DNA from: Leptolyngbyaceae cyanobacterium
Lineage (GTDB): Bacteria > Cyanobacteriota > Cyanobacteriia > Cyanobacteriales > Aerosakkonemataceae
Assembly: GCA_036703985.1 (NCBI GenBank)
Contig: DATNQN010000067.1
Span: 62,001-126,000 of the forward strand
Direction: 5' to 3'
Length of the DNA: 64,000 bases
Part shown: positions 50,014-62,900 of the stretch, piece after piece
How positions within the stretch are numbered: position 1 is the stretch's first letter
Layout of the letters: every line of letters starts with the position of its first letter
Translations under genes and position numbers: made by a program
Notes under the pieces: model-generated
Seen by the model: only the letters and a program-made list of their open reading frames with translations
Database searches by the model: none
Told to the model about the DNA's origin: nothing

Positions 50014-50810
50014 TGTTAGGGGGAAAAGGAGGGAGCGTCAAGGGCAGAAAATAGTTATATTCTACCTCCTGCCTCTCTTTCGATCTCTCACTTGGCAACA
50101 GGATAAGTCCACAGAAACAACAGTGAACTGATGGGGAGCAGATTTTCGATGAGTATCGTGTTATTTATTGGTAGTAAAAGCATTCAGGGTAAATACCTGA
50201 CTGGAAAATGTTACGCACAGCACAGACCCGACCAATCCCAGATAAGTTACTCGCGGCAAACTCTGGGGGTTTTTACAGAGGCAAAGCACTACAGCCAGGG
50301 ATGAATAAGTATAGCAACCGTCAAGACGGTTAAGGCATTCTTAATTGCTGAAACTCTGATTACTAGTTCCTTCTTCCCCTAGCCCCTAGCAAGAGAGTCT
50401 CTAGTCCCTAGCTATAGGTAATTTACTTTGATCCCGGTATTAATTTGGGTAGGTGTTTGATAGTTTTATGGATAAGTTTTGGCTTACTTAACACATCTTT
50501 TTAGCGCGATCGCAAAAGGGCCTTTTCGATCTACTGAAATGGATATTATTGTCATTTCTCCTACTTATGTTCCGTCCGCTCCCTTCTGAAAAGATACTAA
50601 AAATACCGATCGAAAAACTGTGGAAATTACAGATCCCAAATCGAAGTCAATTAAGTTACGATTAACTTTACTACCTCAAATAGAGAGTTATTTGCCGCAA
50701 CCAACTTAATGAAAGTATTCTCAATAATACAGAAATTAGTTGAAGCGGTTGTATCATTTAGCACAAGTTCCATTTCCAGCACTGTCAAGGGTAATACTAG
50801 GTAAACAATT
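50014..50810. other. 797-base gene-free region with unassigned structured stretch
   Basis: No convincing gene. AACCGTCAAGACGGTT (50316-50331) is a tight hairpin within a low-coding stretch from about 50200 to 50370. It is followed by the CCCCTAGCCCCTAG / CCCTAG simple repeat near 50378-50415. A short frame near 50610-50709 (VEITDPKSKSIKLRLTLLPQ) looks like a gene remnant. Promoter for the kinase gene at 50811 must lie in the 3' part but was not identified. Confidence 0.35.
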
Positions 50811-53800
50811 ATGAATATCAGGGCTGGCTACAAATTAATAGAAAAAATTAACGAGGGTTTAAGTACGGTAGTCTATCGAGCCCAAAGGAAGCAAGATAAA
50901 AAGACTGCGATCGTCAAAATCCTGAAAGCCGATTATCCTACCCTAGAAGAAATCGTGCAACTGAGGCATGAATACGAAATTTCCAAAAACCTCAATTTAG
51001 AAGGTATAGTCAAGCCCTTTGGTTTAGAAAATCATCAGAACGGGTTAGCGCTGATATTAGAAGATTCCAGAGGCGAAGCGCTCAACAAATTTTTGCGCGA
51101 GCGAAAACTGAAACTCGCAGAATTTCTCACCATCGGTATTCAACTAGCAGATACGCTAGGTAAATTGCACGAGCAAAAAATTATTCATAAAGATATTAAA
51201 CCAACAAATATTATTATTAATCCCACTAAGATCCAGGTAAAAATTACAGACTTTAGCATAGCTACCCGACTGTCCAAAGAAACTAAAACTCTCAGCCATC
51301 CTACTTTATTGGAAGGCACCCTTGCTTATATGTCCCCAGAGCAAACCGGGCGGATGAATCGCTCAATAGATTACCGCACCGACTTCTACTCCTTGGGCGT
51401 CACTTTCTATGAAATACTGTGCGGTGAATTACCATTTAAAGCTACCGACCCGATGGAATTAATTCACTGCCATATCGCCAAACACCCAGTACCACCCCAT
51501 CAAGTCAACAGTGAAAAATCACAAGTCGAAACTAAATACCCCAATGGCGAAATTCCCAAAGCAATTTCCGACATTGTAATGAAATTATTAGCCAAGACTG
51601 CCGAAGATAGATATCAAAGTGCTTATGGTCTTAAAGCCGATTTAGAACAATGTCTAACTCAGCTGCAACAAACAGGCGAGATTTCTAACTTCATTCCCGG
51701 TCAGCGCGATAAATTAGGTCAATTTCTCATTCCCCAAAAACTATACGGAAGAGAAGCCCAAGTAGCCACTCTCATGGATGCCTTTAACCGTATTAGTGTT
51801 GGAACAGCCGAAATGATGCTAGTTTCCGGCTACTCGGGAATAGGTAAATCTTGTTTAGTTTATGAAATTCATAAACCCATTGTCGCCGCAAGAGGTTATT
51901 TTATTGCAGGTAAATTCGATCAATTTAAGCGGAACATACCTTATGCAGCTTTAATTCAAGCCTTCCAAGAACTGATTCGGCAACTGTTAACAGAAAGTGC
52001 TGAAAAAATAGAATTTTGGAAAGATAAAATTCTAAATGTTTTAGGCCATAACGTTCGGGTAATTATTGACGTTATTCCCGAATTGGAATTAATCGTTGGC
52101 GTCAAACCGGAAATTGCTCAACTAGGTGCCAACGAATCGCAAAATCGATTTAATCTGGTTTTCAAACAATTCATTCATATTTTTACGGAAAAAGCAAATC
52201 CACTAGTTGTGTTTTTAGATGATTTGCAGTGGGCAGATTTAGCTTCTTTAAAATTAATTCATTTATTAATAACTGACCCGGATAGTCAATACTTTCTATT
52301 GATTGGAGCTTATCGAGATAATGAAGTAAGCCCAACCCATCCATTCATCCAGACCTTAGACAAGATTCAGTCATCTGGGGCAAGAGTAAATAGTATAATA
52401 CTTGAACCTTTAGCACTTAACACCGTCAGTCAACTAGTTAGCGATACTTTAGGTAAAAGCATCTCATCATCTATCCCCGCCCTGGCTTACGTATCCCATA
52501 AACAAACAGAACATCAGCGAGAAAATCGGCTGACAGAACAAGACAAAAACGAAACAGAAAAGTGCAATTTGTTAGCCGAACTAGTTTTCAATAAAACTCA
52601 AGGTAATCCTTTTTTCTTAACTCAATTACTAACATCAATTTACGCAGAGAAACTGCTAAAATTTGACTTTGAATTGGGCAAATGGCAGTGGGATTTAAAA
52701 CAAATTCAAACGTTAGGAATTTCCGATAGTAACGTTGTTGAACTGATTGCAAGGAATATCAAAAAATTACCTTTAAATACTCAAAGAATTTTAAAATTAG
52801 CTGCCTGTATTGGCAACAGATTTACTTTAGAAGTTTTGACGATCGTCAATGAAGAATCCATGTCAGAAACGGCATCTGCTTTATGGGATGGATTGCAAGC
52901 CGGTCTGATTTTACCTATAGGCGAAAATGCTTATAAAATCCCTTTAGTAGTTAAGAATGATGAGTCATTAGTAATCAGCGATCGCGAAAATAGTTCATTA
53001 CAAATCAACAATTGTCAATTATCTTATAAATTTTTGCATGACCGAGTACAACAAGCTGCTTATTCTCTCATTCCGGCTGAACAGCAAAAAATTACCCATC
53101 TAAAAATAGGCAACCTACTTTTACAGAATTCAAATCAAGACTCCCTAGAAGAAAATATCTTTGATATTGTTAATCAGTTAAATGTGGGAGTAGAATTCAT
53201 CACCGAGCCAGCAGAAAAATACCAGCTTGCTCAATTGAATTTGATGGCTGCTCGCAAAGCAAAAGCAGCCGCAGCCTACGAATCTGCGGTCACCCAACTA
53301 AGAATAGGATTAAAACTATTAGCAGAAAACAGTTGGCAAACTAACTACGATCTCACGCTCGGACTGCATATAGAAGCAGTAGAAGCAGAATACCTGAATA
53401 CTAACTACGAAAGTTCAGCCAAACTTGCGGAAATCGTGCTGCAAAAAACTAATACTCTGCTTGAAAAAGTAAAAGTATACGAATTGCAAATTCAGTTTTA
53501 TATGGCTCAAAATCAGATGCTCAAAGCCATCGATACTGGATTGCAAGTGTTGGATATGCTGGGTATCTCTCTGTCAAATGAAACAGGAGAGAGCGGTTTT
53601 GTAGTTGAATTGCCTTCTCTTGAAGATTTAGAAAACTACCCAGAAATGACAGACCCGTATCAATTAGCAGCTTTGCGAATATTGATGAGCGTTATTCCTC
53701 CTGCTTGCACAGTTAAACCAGAGGTTGTACCGCTACTTGTACTTACCCAAACAAAACTTTGTGTTCGATACGGTCATTCAGCCCTGGCAGCCTTTGCGTA

Positions 53801-56447
53801 TGTTTTTTATGGCAATTTCATCTATTCCATAACTGGGGATATAGATGCCGGATATTATGCAGGTGAGCTAGCTTTAAAACTATTGGATAAATTTAATGCT
53901 AGAGAACTCCGGTGTAAAGTATGTAATTTATTTCATGGCACGATCAGACCCTGGAAAATTCATGTTAGGGAAACATTCGCATCTCTACAAGATGGGCTGC
54001 AAAGTGGTTTGGAAACTGGAGATATAGAATTTGCTGGCTATAATGCTAGTATTTATTGCACAAGCGTGTTTTTGACTGGAATGCAATTAGATATTGTAGA
54101 GCAGCAACAAAGGCAATACCTTGATTTATCGCTTAAACTCAAACAAGACTATTCTATCTATTACATACAAATTATTCATCAATTGACTTTAAATCTTCAA
54201 AAGGACGCGAATGGTAAATGCCTATTAGTAGGCGAGAGTTTTGATGAAACGCAAATCCTGCCTATTTTTATTGAAACTAACAATAGAATTTTGCTGTTTG
54301 TTGCTTATTTTGCCAAGACGATTCTATTTTATCTGTTTAAAGAATCTAGTAATGCTTTTGCCAATGCGAGTTTAGCTGCCGAACACGCAGCAAGTGTAAT
54401 GGGCATGGTAATTTCTGCTGCTCACAACTTCTATTATTCGTTAGCTATCCTTGCTCATTATCCAAAAGCTTCAAACGTGGAGCAACAACAATATCTAACT
54501 ATTGTAGATGAAAATCAGCAAAAAATGAGACAATGGGCTGATTCAGCCCCGTCAAACTTCCAGCATAAATATGAGCTTGTAGAAGCAGAAAAAGCCCGTG
54601 TCTTAGGGCAAGTTGTAGAAGCAATGGAATATTATGACCGAGCTATAACAGGAGCTAAAGAACAAGGATATATTCAGGAAGAAGCACTGGCTTCTGAGTT
54701 GGCAGCAGAATTTTATTTCTCCATTGGTAGAGATACATTTGCTCAGTCCTATTTAACCAAGGCTTACTATGGATATATTCATTGGGGAGCAAAAGCTAAG
54801 GTTAAAGATTTGGAGTCTAGATATCCCGATCTATTTTTGGAGATCTTAAAGCGCGAACCTGTCAATATAGACATTTATAGAACAAGGACATCGACTACGG
54901 GGGGAAGTTCAACAGTTTTAGATTTATCAACTGTTAATAAAGCATCTCTTGCACTGGCTGAGGAAATAGTATTAGATAAGTTGCTAGATAAGCTACTTAA
55001 AATTGTGATGGAAAATGCCGGAGCTACTATCAGTTGTCTGATTTTAGAAAAAGATGGACAATTGCTGATAGAAGCTACGGGTAATGTAGAAAAAAATGAG
55101 GTGTTATTTTGGTCTGGAGTAACGATCGAGACGAGTAATAATTTGCCAGTATCTATCATTAATTATGTTGCCATAACTAAAGAAAATGTGGTATTGGATG
55201 ATGCTAGACAATCGGTAAGATTTGGCAACGATTCTTATATCTTAAAAAATTACGTCAAGTCTATATTGTGTATGCCTATTATTAACCAAGGCAAGTTGAT
55301 AGGTGTTATTTATTTGGAAAATAACGTCACAAATGGAGCATTTACTAAAGAGAGACTAGAAGTAATTAAACTATTGTCTTGTCAAATCGCTATATCGCTA
55401 AAAAATGCGATGTTATATGGTAAATTAGAAGCGACTAGCCAAAATTTGAAAAAAGCCAACGAGCAGTTAGAAGATTACAACCAAACGCTGGAACAAAAAG
55501 TAGAAGCAAGAACGCTGGAATTACAAGAAAAAAATAGGCTTTTGAAAGAACAAGCCATTCAACTCGAACAAGCTTTAAAAGAATTACAAGCTACGCAAAC
55601 TCAGTTGATTCAAACTGAAAAAATGTCGAGTTTAGGGCAAATGGTTGCCGGAGTAGCTCACGAAATCAACAATCCGATTAACTTTATCTACGGCAATCTT
55701 TCTCATGCTAGTGAATATTTTCAAGATTTGCTGAAGTTGCTAAATTTTTACAAGCAGCATTCTTATGATGAAATATCTAATGTTCAAGAACTGGCAGAAA
55801 ATATCGATTTGGATTTCATAGTTTCCGATTTTCCTAGATTACTTAATTCAATGCGGTTAGGAGCAGAACGTATCCGTCAAATTGTGCTGTCACTGCGGAA
55901 TTTTTCACGATTGGATGAGGCTGAGATGAAATCAGTAGATATCCATGAAGGTATAGATAGCACTCTCTTGTTATTGCAAAATCGTTTGAAAAGCAAACCA
56001 GAACATCCTGGCATTGAAATTGTTAAAGAGTACGGTCAATTGCCGGTTGTAGAGTGTTATCCCAGTTTCTTAAATCAAGTTTTTATGAATATTCTCAGCA
56101 ATGCGATCGATGCTGTAGAAGAATCATTAAAAATCTATTCTGTCGAACAAGTAAAGGGAAAAGAATTTTTAACTAAAACAAAGGGAAAAATTAGCATTCG
56201 CACTAGCGTCCTCAACAGTCAGAAAGTAGAAATCAGAATTGCTGATAATGGATTGGGGATGACAGAGGAAGTAAGCCGAAGAGTGTTCGATCCTTTCTTT
56301 ACTACAAAGCCTGTGGGATCTGGTACTGGTTTGGGGTTGGCTATTAGCTATCAAGTTGTAGTAGAAAAACATCAAGGAAATCTGATCTGTAGTTCAGCAC
56401 TAGGACAAGGGACAGAATTTTTGATTCAAATTCCCATTAAGCGGTAA
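50811..56447 (+). CDS. Hybrid Ser/Thr kinase - AAA ATPase - GAF - histidine kinase
   Basis: 1878 residues. Kinase domain 1-280, with IIHKDIKPTNIII near 124 and DFS in place of DFG. Predicted AAA ATPase about 300-600, with Walker A SGYSGIGKSCLV near 339 and Walker B FLDDLQWAD near 468. Then a long helical TPR-like region and a GAF domain (about 1380-1530). A coiled coil leads to the histidine kinase, with LGQMVAGVAHEINNPINFIY near 1608 (His phosphosite) and HATPase boxes ILSNAIDAV, DNGLGM and GTGLGLAIS. This combination is typical of large cyanobacterial and other bacterial hybrid kinases of the HstK type. No response regulator gene is adjacent. The signal sensed is unknown. Confidence 0.9.
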   Translation: MNIRAGYKLIEKINEGLSTVVYRAQRKQDKKTAIVKILKADYPTLEEIVQLRHEYEISKNLNLEGIVKPFGLENHQNGLALILEDSRGEALNKFLRERKLKLAEFLTIGIQLADTLGKLHEQKIIHKDIKPTNIIINPTKIQVKITDFSIATRLSKETKTLSHPTLLEGTLAYMSPEQTGRMNRSIDYRTDFYSLGVTFYEILCGELPFKATDPMELIHCHIAKHPVPPHQVNSEKSQVETKYPNGEIPKAISDIVMKLLAKTAEDRYQSAYGLKADLEQCLTQLQQTGEISNFIPGQRDKLGQFLIPQKLYGREAQVATLMDAFNRISVGTAEMMLVSGYSGIGKSCLVYEIHKPIVAARGYFIAGKFDQFKRNIPYAALIQAFQELIRQLLTESAEKIEFWKDKILNVLGHNVRVIIDVIPELELIVGVKPEIAQLGANESQNRFNLVFKQFIHIFTEKANPLVVFLDDLQWADLASLKLIHLLITDPDSQYFLLIGAYRDNEVSPTHPFIQTLDKIQSSGARVNSIILEPLALNTVSQLVSDTLGKSISSSIPALAYVSHKQTEHQRENRLTEQDKNETEKCNLLAELVFNKTQGNPFFLTQLLTSIYAEKLLKFDFELGKWQWDLKQIQTLGISDSNVVELIARNIKKLPLNTQRILKLAACIGNRFTLEVLTIVNEESMSETASALWDGLQAGLILPIGENAYKIPLVVKNDESLVISDRENSSLQINNCQLSYKFLHDRVQQAAYSLIPAEQQKITHLKIGNLLLQNSNQDSLEENIFDIVNQLNVGVEFITEPAEKYQLAQLNLMAARKAKAAAAYESAVTQLRIGLKLLAENSWQTNYDLTLGLHIEAVEAEYLNTNYESSAKLAEIVLQKTNTLLEKVKVYELQIQFYMAQNQMLKAIDTGLQVLDMLGISLSNETGESGFVVELPSLEDLENYPEMTDPYQLAALRILMSVIPPACTVKPEVVPLLVLTQTKLCVRYGHSALAAFAYVFYGNFIYSITGDIDAGYYAGELALKLLDKFNARELRCKVCNLFHGTIRPWKIHVRETFASLQDGLQSGLETGDIEFAGYNASIYCTSVFLTGMQLDIVEQQQRQYLDLSLKLKQDYSIYYIQIIHQLTLNLQKDANGKCLLVGESFDETQILPIFIETNNRILLFVAYFAKTILFYLFKESSNAFANASLAAEHAASVMGMVISAAHNFYYSLAILAHYPKASNVEQQQYLTIVDENQQKMRQWADSAPSNFQHKYELVEAEKARVLGQVVEAMEYYDRAITGAKEQGYIQEEALASELAAEFYFSIGRDTFAQSYLTKAYYGYIHWGAKAKVKDLESRYPDLFLEILKREPVNIDIYRTRTSTTGGSSTVLDLSTVNKASLALAEEIVLDKLLDKLLKIVMENAGATISCLILEKDGQLLIEATGNVEKNEVLFWSGVTIETSNNLPVSIINYVAITKENVVLDDARQSVRFGNDSYILKNYVKSILCMPIINQGKLIGVIYLENNVTNGAFTKERLEVIKLLSCQIAISLKNAMLYGKLEATSQNLKKANEQLEDYNQTLEQKVEARTLELQEKNRLLKEQAIQLEQALKELQATQTQLIQTEKMSSLGQMVAGVAHEINNPINFIYGNLSHASEYFQDLLKLLNFYKQHSYDEISNVQELAENIDLDFIVSDFPRLLNSMRLGAERIRQIVLSLRNFSRLDEAEMKSVDIHEGIDSTLLLLQNRLKSKPEHPGIEIVKEYGQLPVVECYPSFLNQVFMNILSNAIDAVEESLKIYSVEQVKGKEFLTKTKGKISIRTSVLNSQKVEIRIADNGLGMTEEVSRRVFDPFFTTKPVGSGTGLGLAISYQVVVEKHQGNLICSSALGQGTEFLIQIPIKR

Positions 56448-56947
56448 ATTCAATACAGTTGAGCTAGCTTTCGACGGCGACTTCGCTTGCCGCAAACTTT
56501 TCATTAAAAAAGATTAAATATTATTAATAAATTCTTAAAGGCGATCGAACTATAAATATACTCAGATCTTGAACCAGGCATAGAAACCAGGTTTCTGAGG
56601 ACTTGTTGAGAATTGGGAGAACAGGCTTTATTCACATCTTGCACTTTCTCAATACACCTAAAGTAACCGCGTTTATTAGGGAAAATTTAGGCTTTAAAGT
56701 TAAATCATGGCCAGAAACTAGGGTGATGATTTTGGTGCGATATCTGAGTCGATCGACTTTGACAGCCAAAATAGTTTAAAGCTCGCACCTGTTAGCGTGA
56801 AGAGAAAGTTTATAGGTTATTAGTAACGCTATCCAGAACAATTAACTGCCAAAAATAATCCTTTTAGGGTATAGACATAGATGGTTCATAAAGTAATTAT
56901 TAAAAAAGAAAAAAAATCGATATTGTTAAGTTCGTAGGTAAAATAAA
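56448..56947. other. Spacer before the NRPS gene
   Basis: 500 AT-rich bases. A degenerate GAAACC...GGTTTCT repeat lies near 56585. A frame at about 56630-56777 reads HILHFLNTPKVTAFIRENLG, then FKVKSWPETRVMILV, without a start codon. It may be a decayed gene of a small PIN-like or antitoxin type, but this is weak. The NRPS promoter must be here; none stands out. Confidence 0.35.
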
Positions 56948-59900
56948 ATGCTCAGTAATTTCAACGATACGTGCATTCACCAACTATTTGAATTACAAGT
57001 AAATCGATCGCCAAATGCGATCGCGGTAATTTATGAAGGTAAGCAGCTAACTTATCAGGAGTTAAATTCCCGTGCTAATCAACTAGCGCACTATCTGAGA
57101 AGTCTGGGTGTAGGGCCAGAGGTACTGGTCGCCGCTTGCGTGGAGCGCTCTTTAGAGAGCGTGGTAGGTTTGTTGGCTATTCTTAAAGCTGGGGGCGCTT
57201 ACGTACCGCTAGATCCGCATTATCCCCCAAACAGGCTGGCGTTCATGTTGGAACATTCGCAAACGCCAGTATTACTGACGCAAAAGCACTTAGTCGAATC
57301 GCTTCCCCAACACCAAGCACGGATCGTTTGCTTGGATGACAATCCAGAAATATTACTAGCTAACGCGAGATTGGCAGAAAATTTAGAAAGTGGGGTTACG
57401 CCGGATAATTTAGCTTACGTAATTTATACATCCGGTTCGACGGGTCAACCCAAGGGAGTCGCGATCGAACATAGGGGTGCAGTCAACACCCTGCTCGATA
57501 TTAACCAACGCTTTGAAGTAGGAAATAGCGATCGCGTTTTAGCAGTATCTTCCCTGAGTTTTGACCTGTCAGTATATGACATTTTCGGCTTGCTGGCGGC
57601 GGGAGGAACCGTCGTTATCCCCAAAGCTTCCCCAACGCCAGACCCCGCTGACTGGCTGGAGGTGATGACGCAAGAACGAGTCACCCTCTGGGACTCAGCA
57701 CCACCATTAATGCAGATGGTCGTAGATTATGCTGCTACTTGTGGTAAAACCCTGCCATCATCTCTGCGATTAGTCCTTCTCAGCGGTGATTGGATACCAC
57801 TGACTTTACCCGATCGAATTAAAGATTTAGTTTCTCAGTCGAACGCTGAGATAAATTTGACCTCTCCCCCAACCCCTCTCCTGCAAGGAGAGGGGAGTCA
57901 GACTACTCCCCCCTTCCCTTGTAGGGAAGGGGGGTCGGGGGGGTTAGGTCTATCCTCAACCCCACAAGTAATCAGCTTAGGAGGAGCAACCGAAGCTTCC
58001 ATCTGGTCTATCCTATATCCGATCGCCAAAGTCGAGCCGGAATGGAAAAGCATCCCTTACGGTCGCGCCATGACCAACCAGCATTTCTACGTATTGAACG
58101 AAGCAATGGAGGAATGCCGGGAAGGAGAAGCAGGGCAACTATATATTGGGGGTATCGGTCTAGCGAGATGCTATTGGCGAGATCCCGAAAAAACCAACCA
58201 GCGCTTCATTACCAATCCCCATACAGGCGATACTGCTAACGCAACGCTGCGCGAACGCCTTTACTGTACCGGAGATCTCGGTCGCTATCTGCCGGATGGC
58301 AACATTGAATTTATCGGTCGCATCGATCACCAGGTCAAAATTCGCGGTTTCCGCATCGAACTGGGCGAAATCGAATCGGCACTCAGGCAACATCCTGAAG
58401 TAGGAGATGCAGTTGTCATAGTTCGAGAAGATGTGCCTGGTAACAAACGCCTCGTCGCTTATGTGGTTGAAAAGCCAGCAAATTCTTCATCATCCGAGCC
58501 AGATTTAGATAGCTATAGCGAACTTCTTTCGCAATGGCGATCGCTGTACGAAAATACCTACAGCCAGACTCCTACCCATCAAAACCAAACCTTTAATATT
58601 ATCGGCTGGAACAGTAGCTACACGGGTCAACCTATCCCAGAAAACGAAATGCGCTCTTGGGTAGAAAGTACCGTCGATCGCATTCTGCAATTGCAACCCC
58701 AATCAGTTCTAGAAATGGGTTGCGGTACGGGTTTGTTACTATCTAGAATTGCTCCTCACTGCGCCCAATATCTGGCGGCGGACTTTTCCCCGCAGGCGCT
58801 GCGCTATATCGAACAGGTCAAGAAATCAGTGCCGGGATTAGAAAATGTCACGCTTCTAGAAAGATCGGCAGACAACTTTGAAGGCATAGAAGCAAATAGC
58901 CTGGATACGATCGTCATCAACTCGGTAATTCAGCATTTCCCCAGCATTGACTATTTGTTGAAAGTCTTAGAAGGCGCAGTGAACGCTGTTCGCAGCGGCG
59001 GAAACATTTTCTTAGGCGATTTGCGGAGTTTGCCGTTGCTGGAAGCTTATCATACCTCCGTGCAATTACATCGGGCATCCCCAGAACTAGAGCGGACGCA
59101 ATTACTTTCCATCGTGCGATCGATGATGGCGCAAGAAGAAGAATTAGTCATCGACCCAGCTTTCTTTACCGCTTTAAAACAACACCTACCAAAAATCGGT
59201 CATGTCGAAATTTTGCCCAAACGTGGCATTCAACACAATGAATTAACTCGATTTCGTTACGATGTAGTTCTGCATATAGAAGAACGAGTTCCGGTTAGCA
59301 AAGATATCAAATGGTTAGACTGGCAACCCGATTGGACGATCGCATCTGTTCGTCAATTGCTACAAACAAAATCTCCAGAAATAATCGGCTGGCGACAAAT
59401 CTCCAATGCACGTCTAGACACGGAAATCAAAACACTCCAATGGCTTAACAGCAAGGAAGGGGTAGAAACTGTAGGAGAATGGCGTGACAACTTACAAAAA
59501 CAATCTCCAATTGGTATAGATCCTGAAGAACTTTGGTTATTAGCTAGAGAATTAGATTACCAAATCGATATTAGCTGGTTAGAAACCAGTACTTCTGGCA
59601 GTTATAGCGCCGTTTTCAGACACCTTTCTCCAACAGAAGTTTCGGAAAATAAAAACATAGTATTTACCGCAGAAAATAATATTAAGCTCAAACCTTGGAA
59701 CGACTATGCCAATCGACCGCTACACAGGAATGTTGCCCAAAAGCTAGTACCAAACCTCCGCAATTTTCTGCAAGAAAAACTGCCTGATTATATGATGCCC
59801 GATCGCTTTGTCGTTTTGGAGTCACTACCACTGACCCCGAATGGCAAACTCGATCGCAAATCTCTACCAGCACCAGACATTGCCAGACCCGATTTGGCAG

Positions 59901-62900
59901 AAACTTACGTAGCACCTCGTACCCCGATCGAGGAAATCTTAGCCGGGATTTGGGCAGAAGTCCTGGGAGTAGAACAAGTTGGCATTTACGATAACTTTTT
60001 GGAATTAGGCGGACATTCCTTACTAGCAATCCAGATCGACAGCCGATTACGCAAAACATTAAATGTAGAATTACCCGTGGGTAGCTTATTTAGTTATCCC
60101 ACGATCGCCTCACTAGCACAGCGAATTTTAGAAAGTAAAAGTAATTTACAAAAATTTCATTGGCAATCTACCCCGATCGAACCAGTTCCTAGAAACCAAA
60201 AATTTCCACTTTCATGGAACCAGCAACAATTGTGGTTCATCGCACAATTAGCAACCGATACCCCAGTTTATAACGAACCCTGCACGATTCGTTTGCCCGG
60301 TGTTATTGACGTTAATAACCTTTCTAAAGCTCTCAACGAAATTATCAAACGTCACGAAAGTTTGAGAACTCGCTTTATTACAGTAGATGGGCAGCCAGTT
60401 CAAGTTATCGAACCTCTTTCTCATCCTTTCAATCTACAGTTTGTAGATTTGAGACAGTTGCCAATAAACCAACGAGAAGCCGAAGCTTTGCGATTAGCAA
60501 CTATAGAGGCAAAACAACCATTTGACTTAACTTTTTCTCCTCTGCTGCGGGCTAATTTGATGCAGCTATCAGATGAAGAATACAGGTTATTCTTGACATT
60601 TCATCACATCGTTATGGATGGTGTTTCTATATATAATGTATTTCTTCCCGAATTAGCGGCACTCTACGAAGCTTTTTGTAATGACAAAGTTCTAGAATTA
60701 CCAGAATTACCCGTACAATATGCCGACTTTGCTGTTTGGCAGCAGCAGTGGTTGAAAGGAGAAAATCTGGAAACTCATCTAGATTACTGGAAGCAACAAT
60801 TAGCCAATTTACCCGTTCTACAACTGCCATTAGATCGTCCCCGACCCCCGATTCCCACCTTTCGAGGTCAAAGGCAACCTTTGAGCCTATCCAAAAAGCT
60901 GACAGAAGCACTCAAAGCTCTTTCTCGACAGGAAGGAGTTACCCTCTACATGACTCTTTTGGCAGCATTCAAAACCTTGCTCTATCGTTACTCAGGACAA
61001 GAAGATATCGTGGTCGGAACGTTCAGTGCAGGTCGTAACAAACCAGAACTAAATGGATTAATTGGTTTTTTTGTTAATACTCTGGTGTTGCGTACAGACC
61101 TATCGGGAAATCTGAGTTTCCAAGAACTTCTTTCTAGAATACGTAATGTAACTTTAGCAGCTTACGCTCATGAAGATGTGCCGTTTGAAAAGTTAGTAGA
61201 AACACTGCAACCAGAGCGAAACTTCAGCGAAAATCCCCTGTTCCAAGTGGCGTTTGCTCCCCAACCCTTAATGCCATCTTTTAATGAGGATTGGAATGTC
61301 AGTTACCTTGATATCCAAACCGATACGGCGAAGTTCGATCTGATTTTGGATGTAGAAGAAAGACCGGAAGGCATCATCGGTCGGATTGAGTACAACACTG
61401 ATTTGTTTGATGCTGCAACTATCGATAGAATGTTGGGGCATTTTCAAACTTTACTCGAAGGTATTGTTGCCGATCCAGTGCAGAAAATTTCTCAGTTGCC
61501 TCTGTTGACTGAGTGCGAGCAGCAGCAGTTGGCGGCGTGGAATAATACCCAGACGGATTACCCCCAAGGTGCTTGTATACATCAGTTGTTTGAAGAGCAG
61601 GTAGAACGATCGCCAGATGCCATTGCATTAGTATTTGAAGATAAGCAACTTACCTATCAAGAACTTAACCAAAGAGCGAATCAGCTAGCACGTCACTTGC
61701 GGAATTTGGGTGTGGGTGCAGAGGTATTAGTGGGAATCTGCGTAGAGCGTTCCTTGGAGATGGTGGTGGGACTCCTGGGCATTCTCAAAGCTGGTGGGGC
61801 TTACCTGCCGTTAGACCCAGCTTATCCCCCAGAGCGTTTGGCTTTCATGCTCAAAGATGCCGGAGTACCACTGCTGCTAACTCAGGGGCAGTTGGTCAAC
61901 TCTCTTCCCAAATACCAAGGGCGTATCGTTTGCTTGGATACAGATTGGGACGTGATTGAGCGGCAGAGCGAAGCGAACCCTGAATGTAGCGTAAAAGCCG
62001 ATAATCTGGCCTACACGATCTACACTTCTGGCTCTACAGGTCAGCCCAAGGGTGTTTTGCTGGCGCATTCTGGGTTAAGCAACTTGGTTACAGCACAAAT
62101 CCAGGTTTTCAACGTACAACCGAACAGCCGCGTCCTCCAGTTCGCTTCTCTGAGCTTTGATGCCTCGATCTGGGAAGTAGTTATGGCCTTGATGGTGGGA
62201 GCAACCCTAGTACTGGCAACGCGGGACTCTCTACTGCCCGGAGCAGCTTTGCTCGAACTACTCCGCGACTCTGTTATTACAACTGTGACGCTGCCACCGT
62301 CAATCCTAGCGGTACTGCCTGCGGAGGAATTACCCGCGTTGCAGACAATTATTGTAGCTGGGGAAGCCGTTTCCGCCGATCTGGTAGCTAAATGGTCATC
62401 GGGTCGTCGATTTTTCAACGCCTACGGGCCGACAGAATCTACTGTTTGTGCAACTATTGCTGAATGTACCGATCGCAGTAAATCACCACCGATCGGACGA
62501 CCGATCGCTAATACACAAGTCTATATCCTCGATCGCCATCTGCAACCAGTTCCGATCGGAGTTCCGGGAGAGTTGTATATTGGTGGTGCTGGTTTAGCAC
62601 GGGGTTACCTCAACCGACCGGAATTAACTGCGGAACGCTTTATTCTCAATCCTTTTAGCAATGAAGCGACTGACCGACTCTACAAAACTGGCGACTTAGC
62701 CCGCTACCTACCGGACGGAAACATCGAGTTTCTCGGTCGCATCGACCATCAGGTGAAAATTCGCGGCTTTCGCATCGAATTGGGGGAAATTGAAGCGGCA
62801 TTAGCTCAACATCCGGATGTGCGAGAGTCGGTAGTCATGAAACGGGAAGATGGGTCAGGCAATCAACGCTTAGTGGCTTACATCGTTTCTAATCTCAAAC

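Noticed and set aside
57841-57960. Possible frameshift or pseudogene in the NRPS at the palindromic element
   Set aside because: The 90-base element is a multiple of three and the frame continues through it into motif A5.
60736-61038. Rightward 100-codon frame inside the NRPS
   Set aside because: Out of frame with the condensation domain, which has clear motifs in the main frame.
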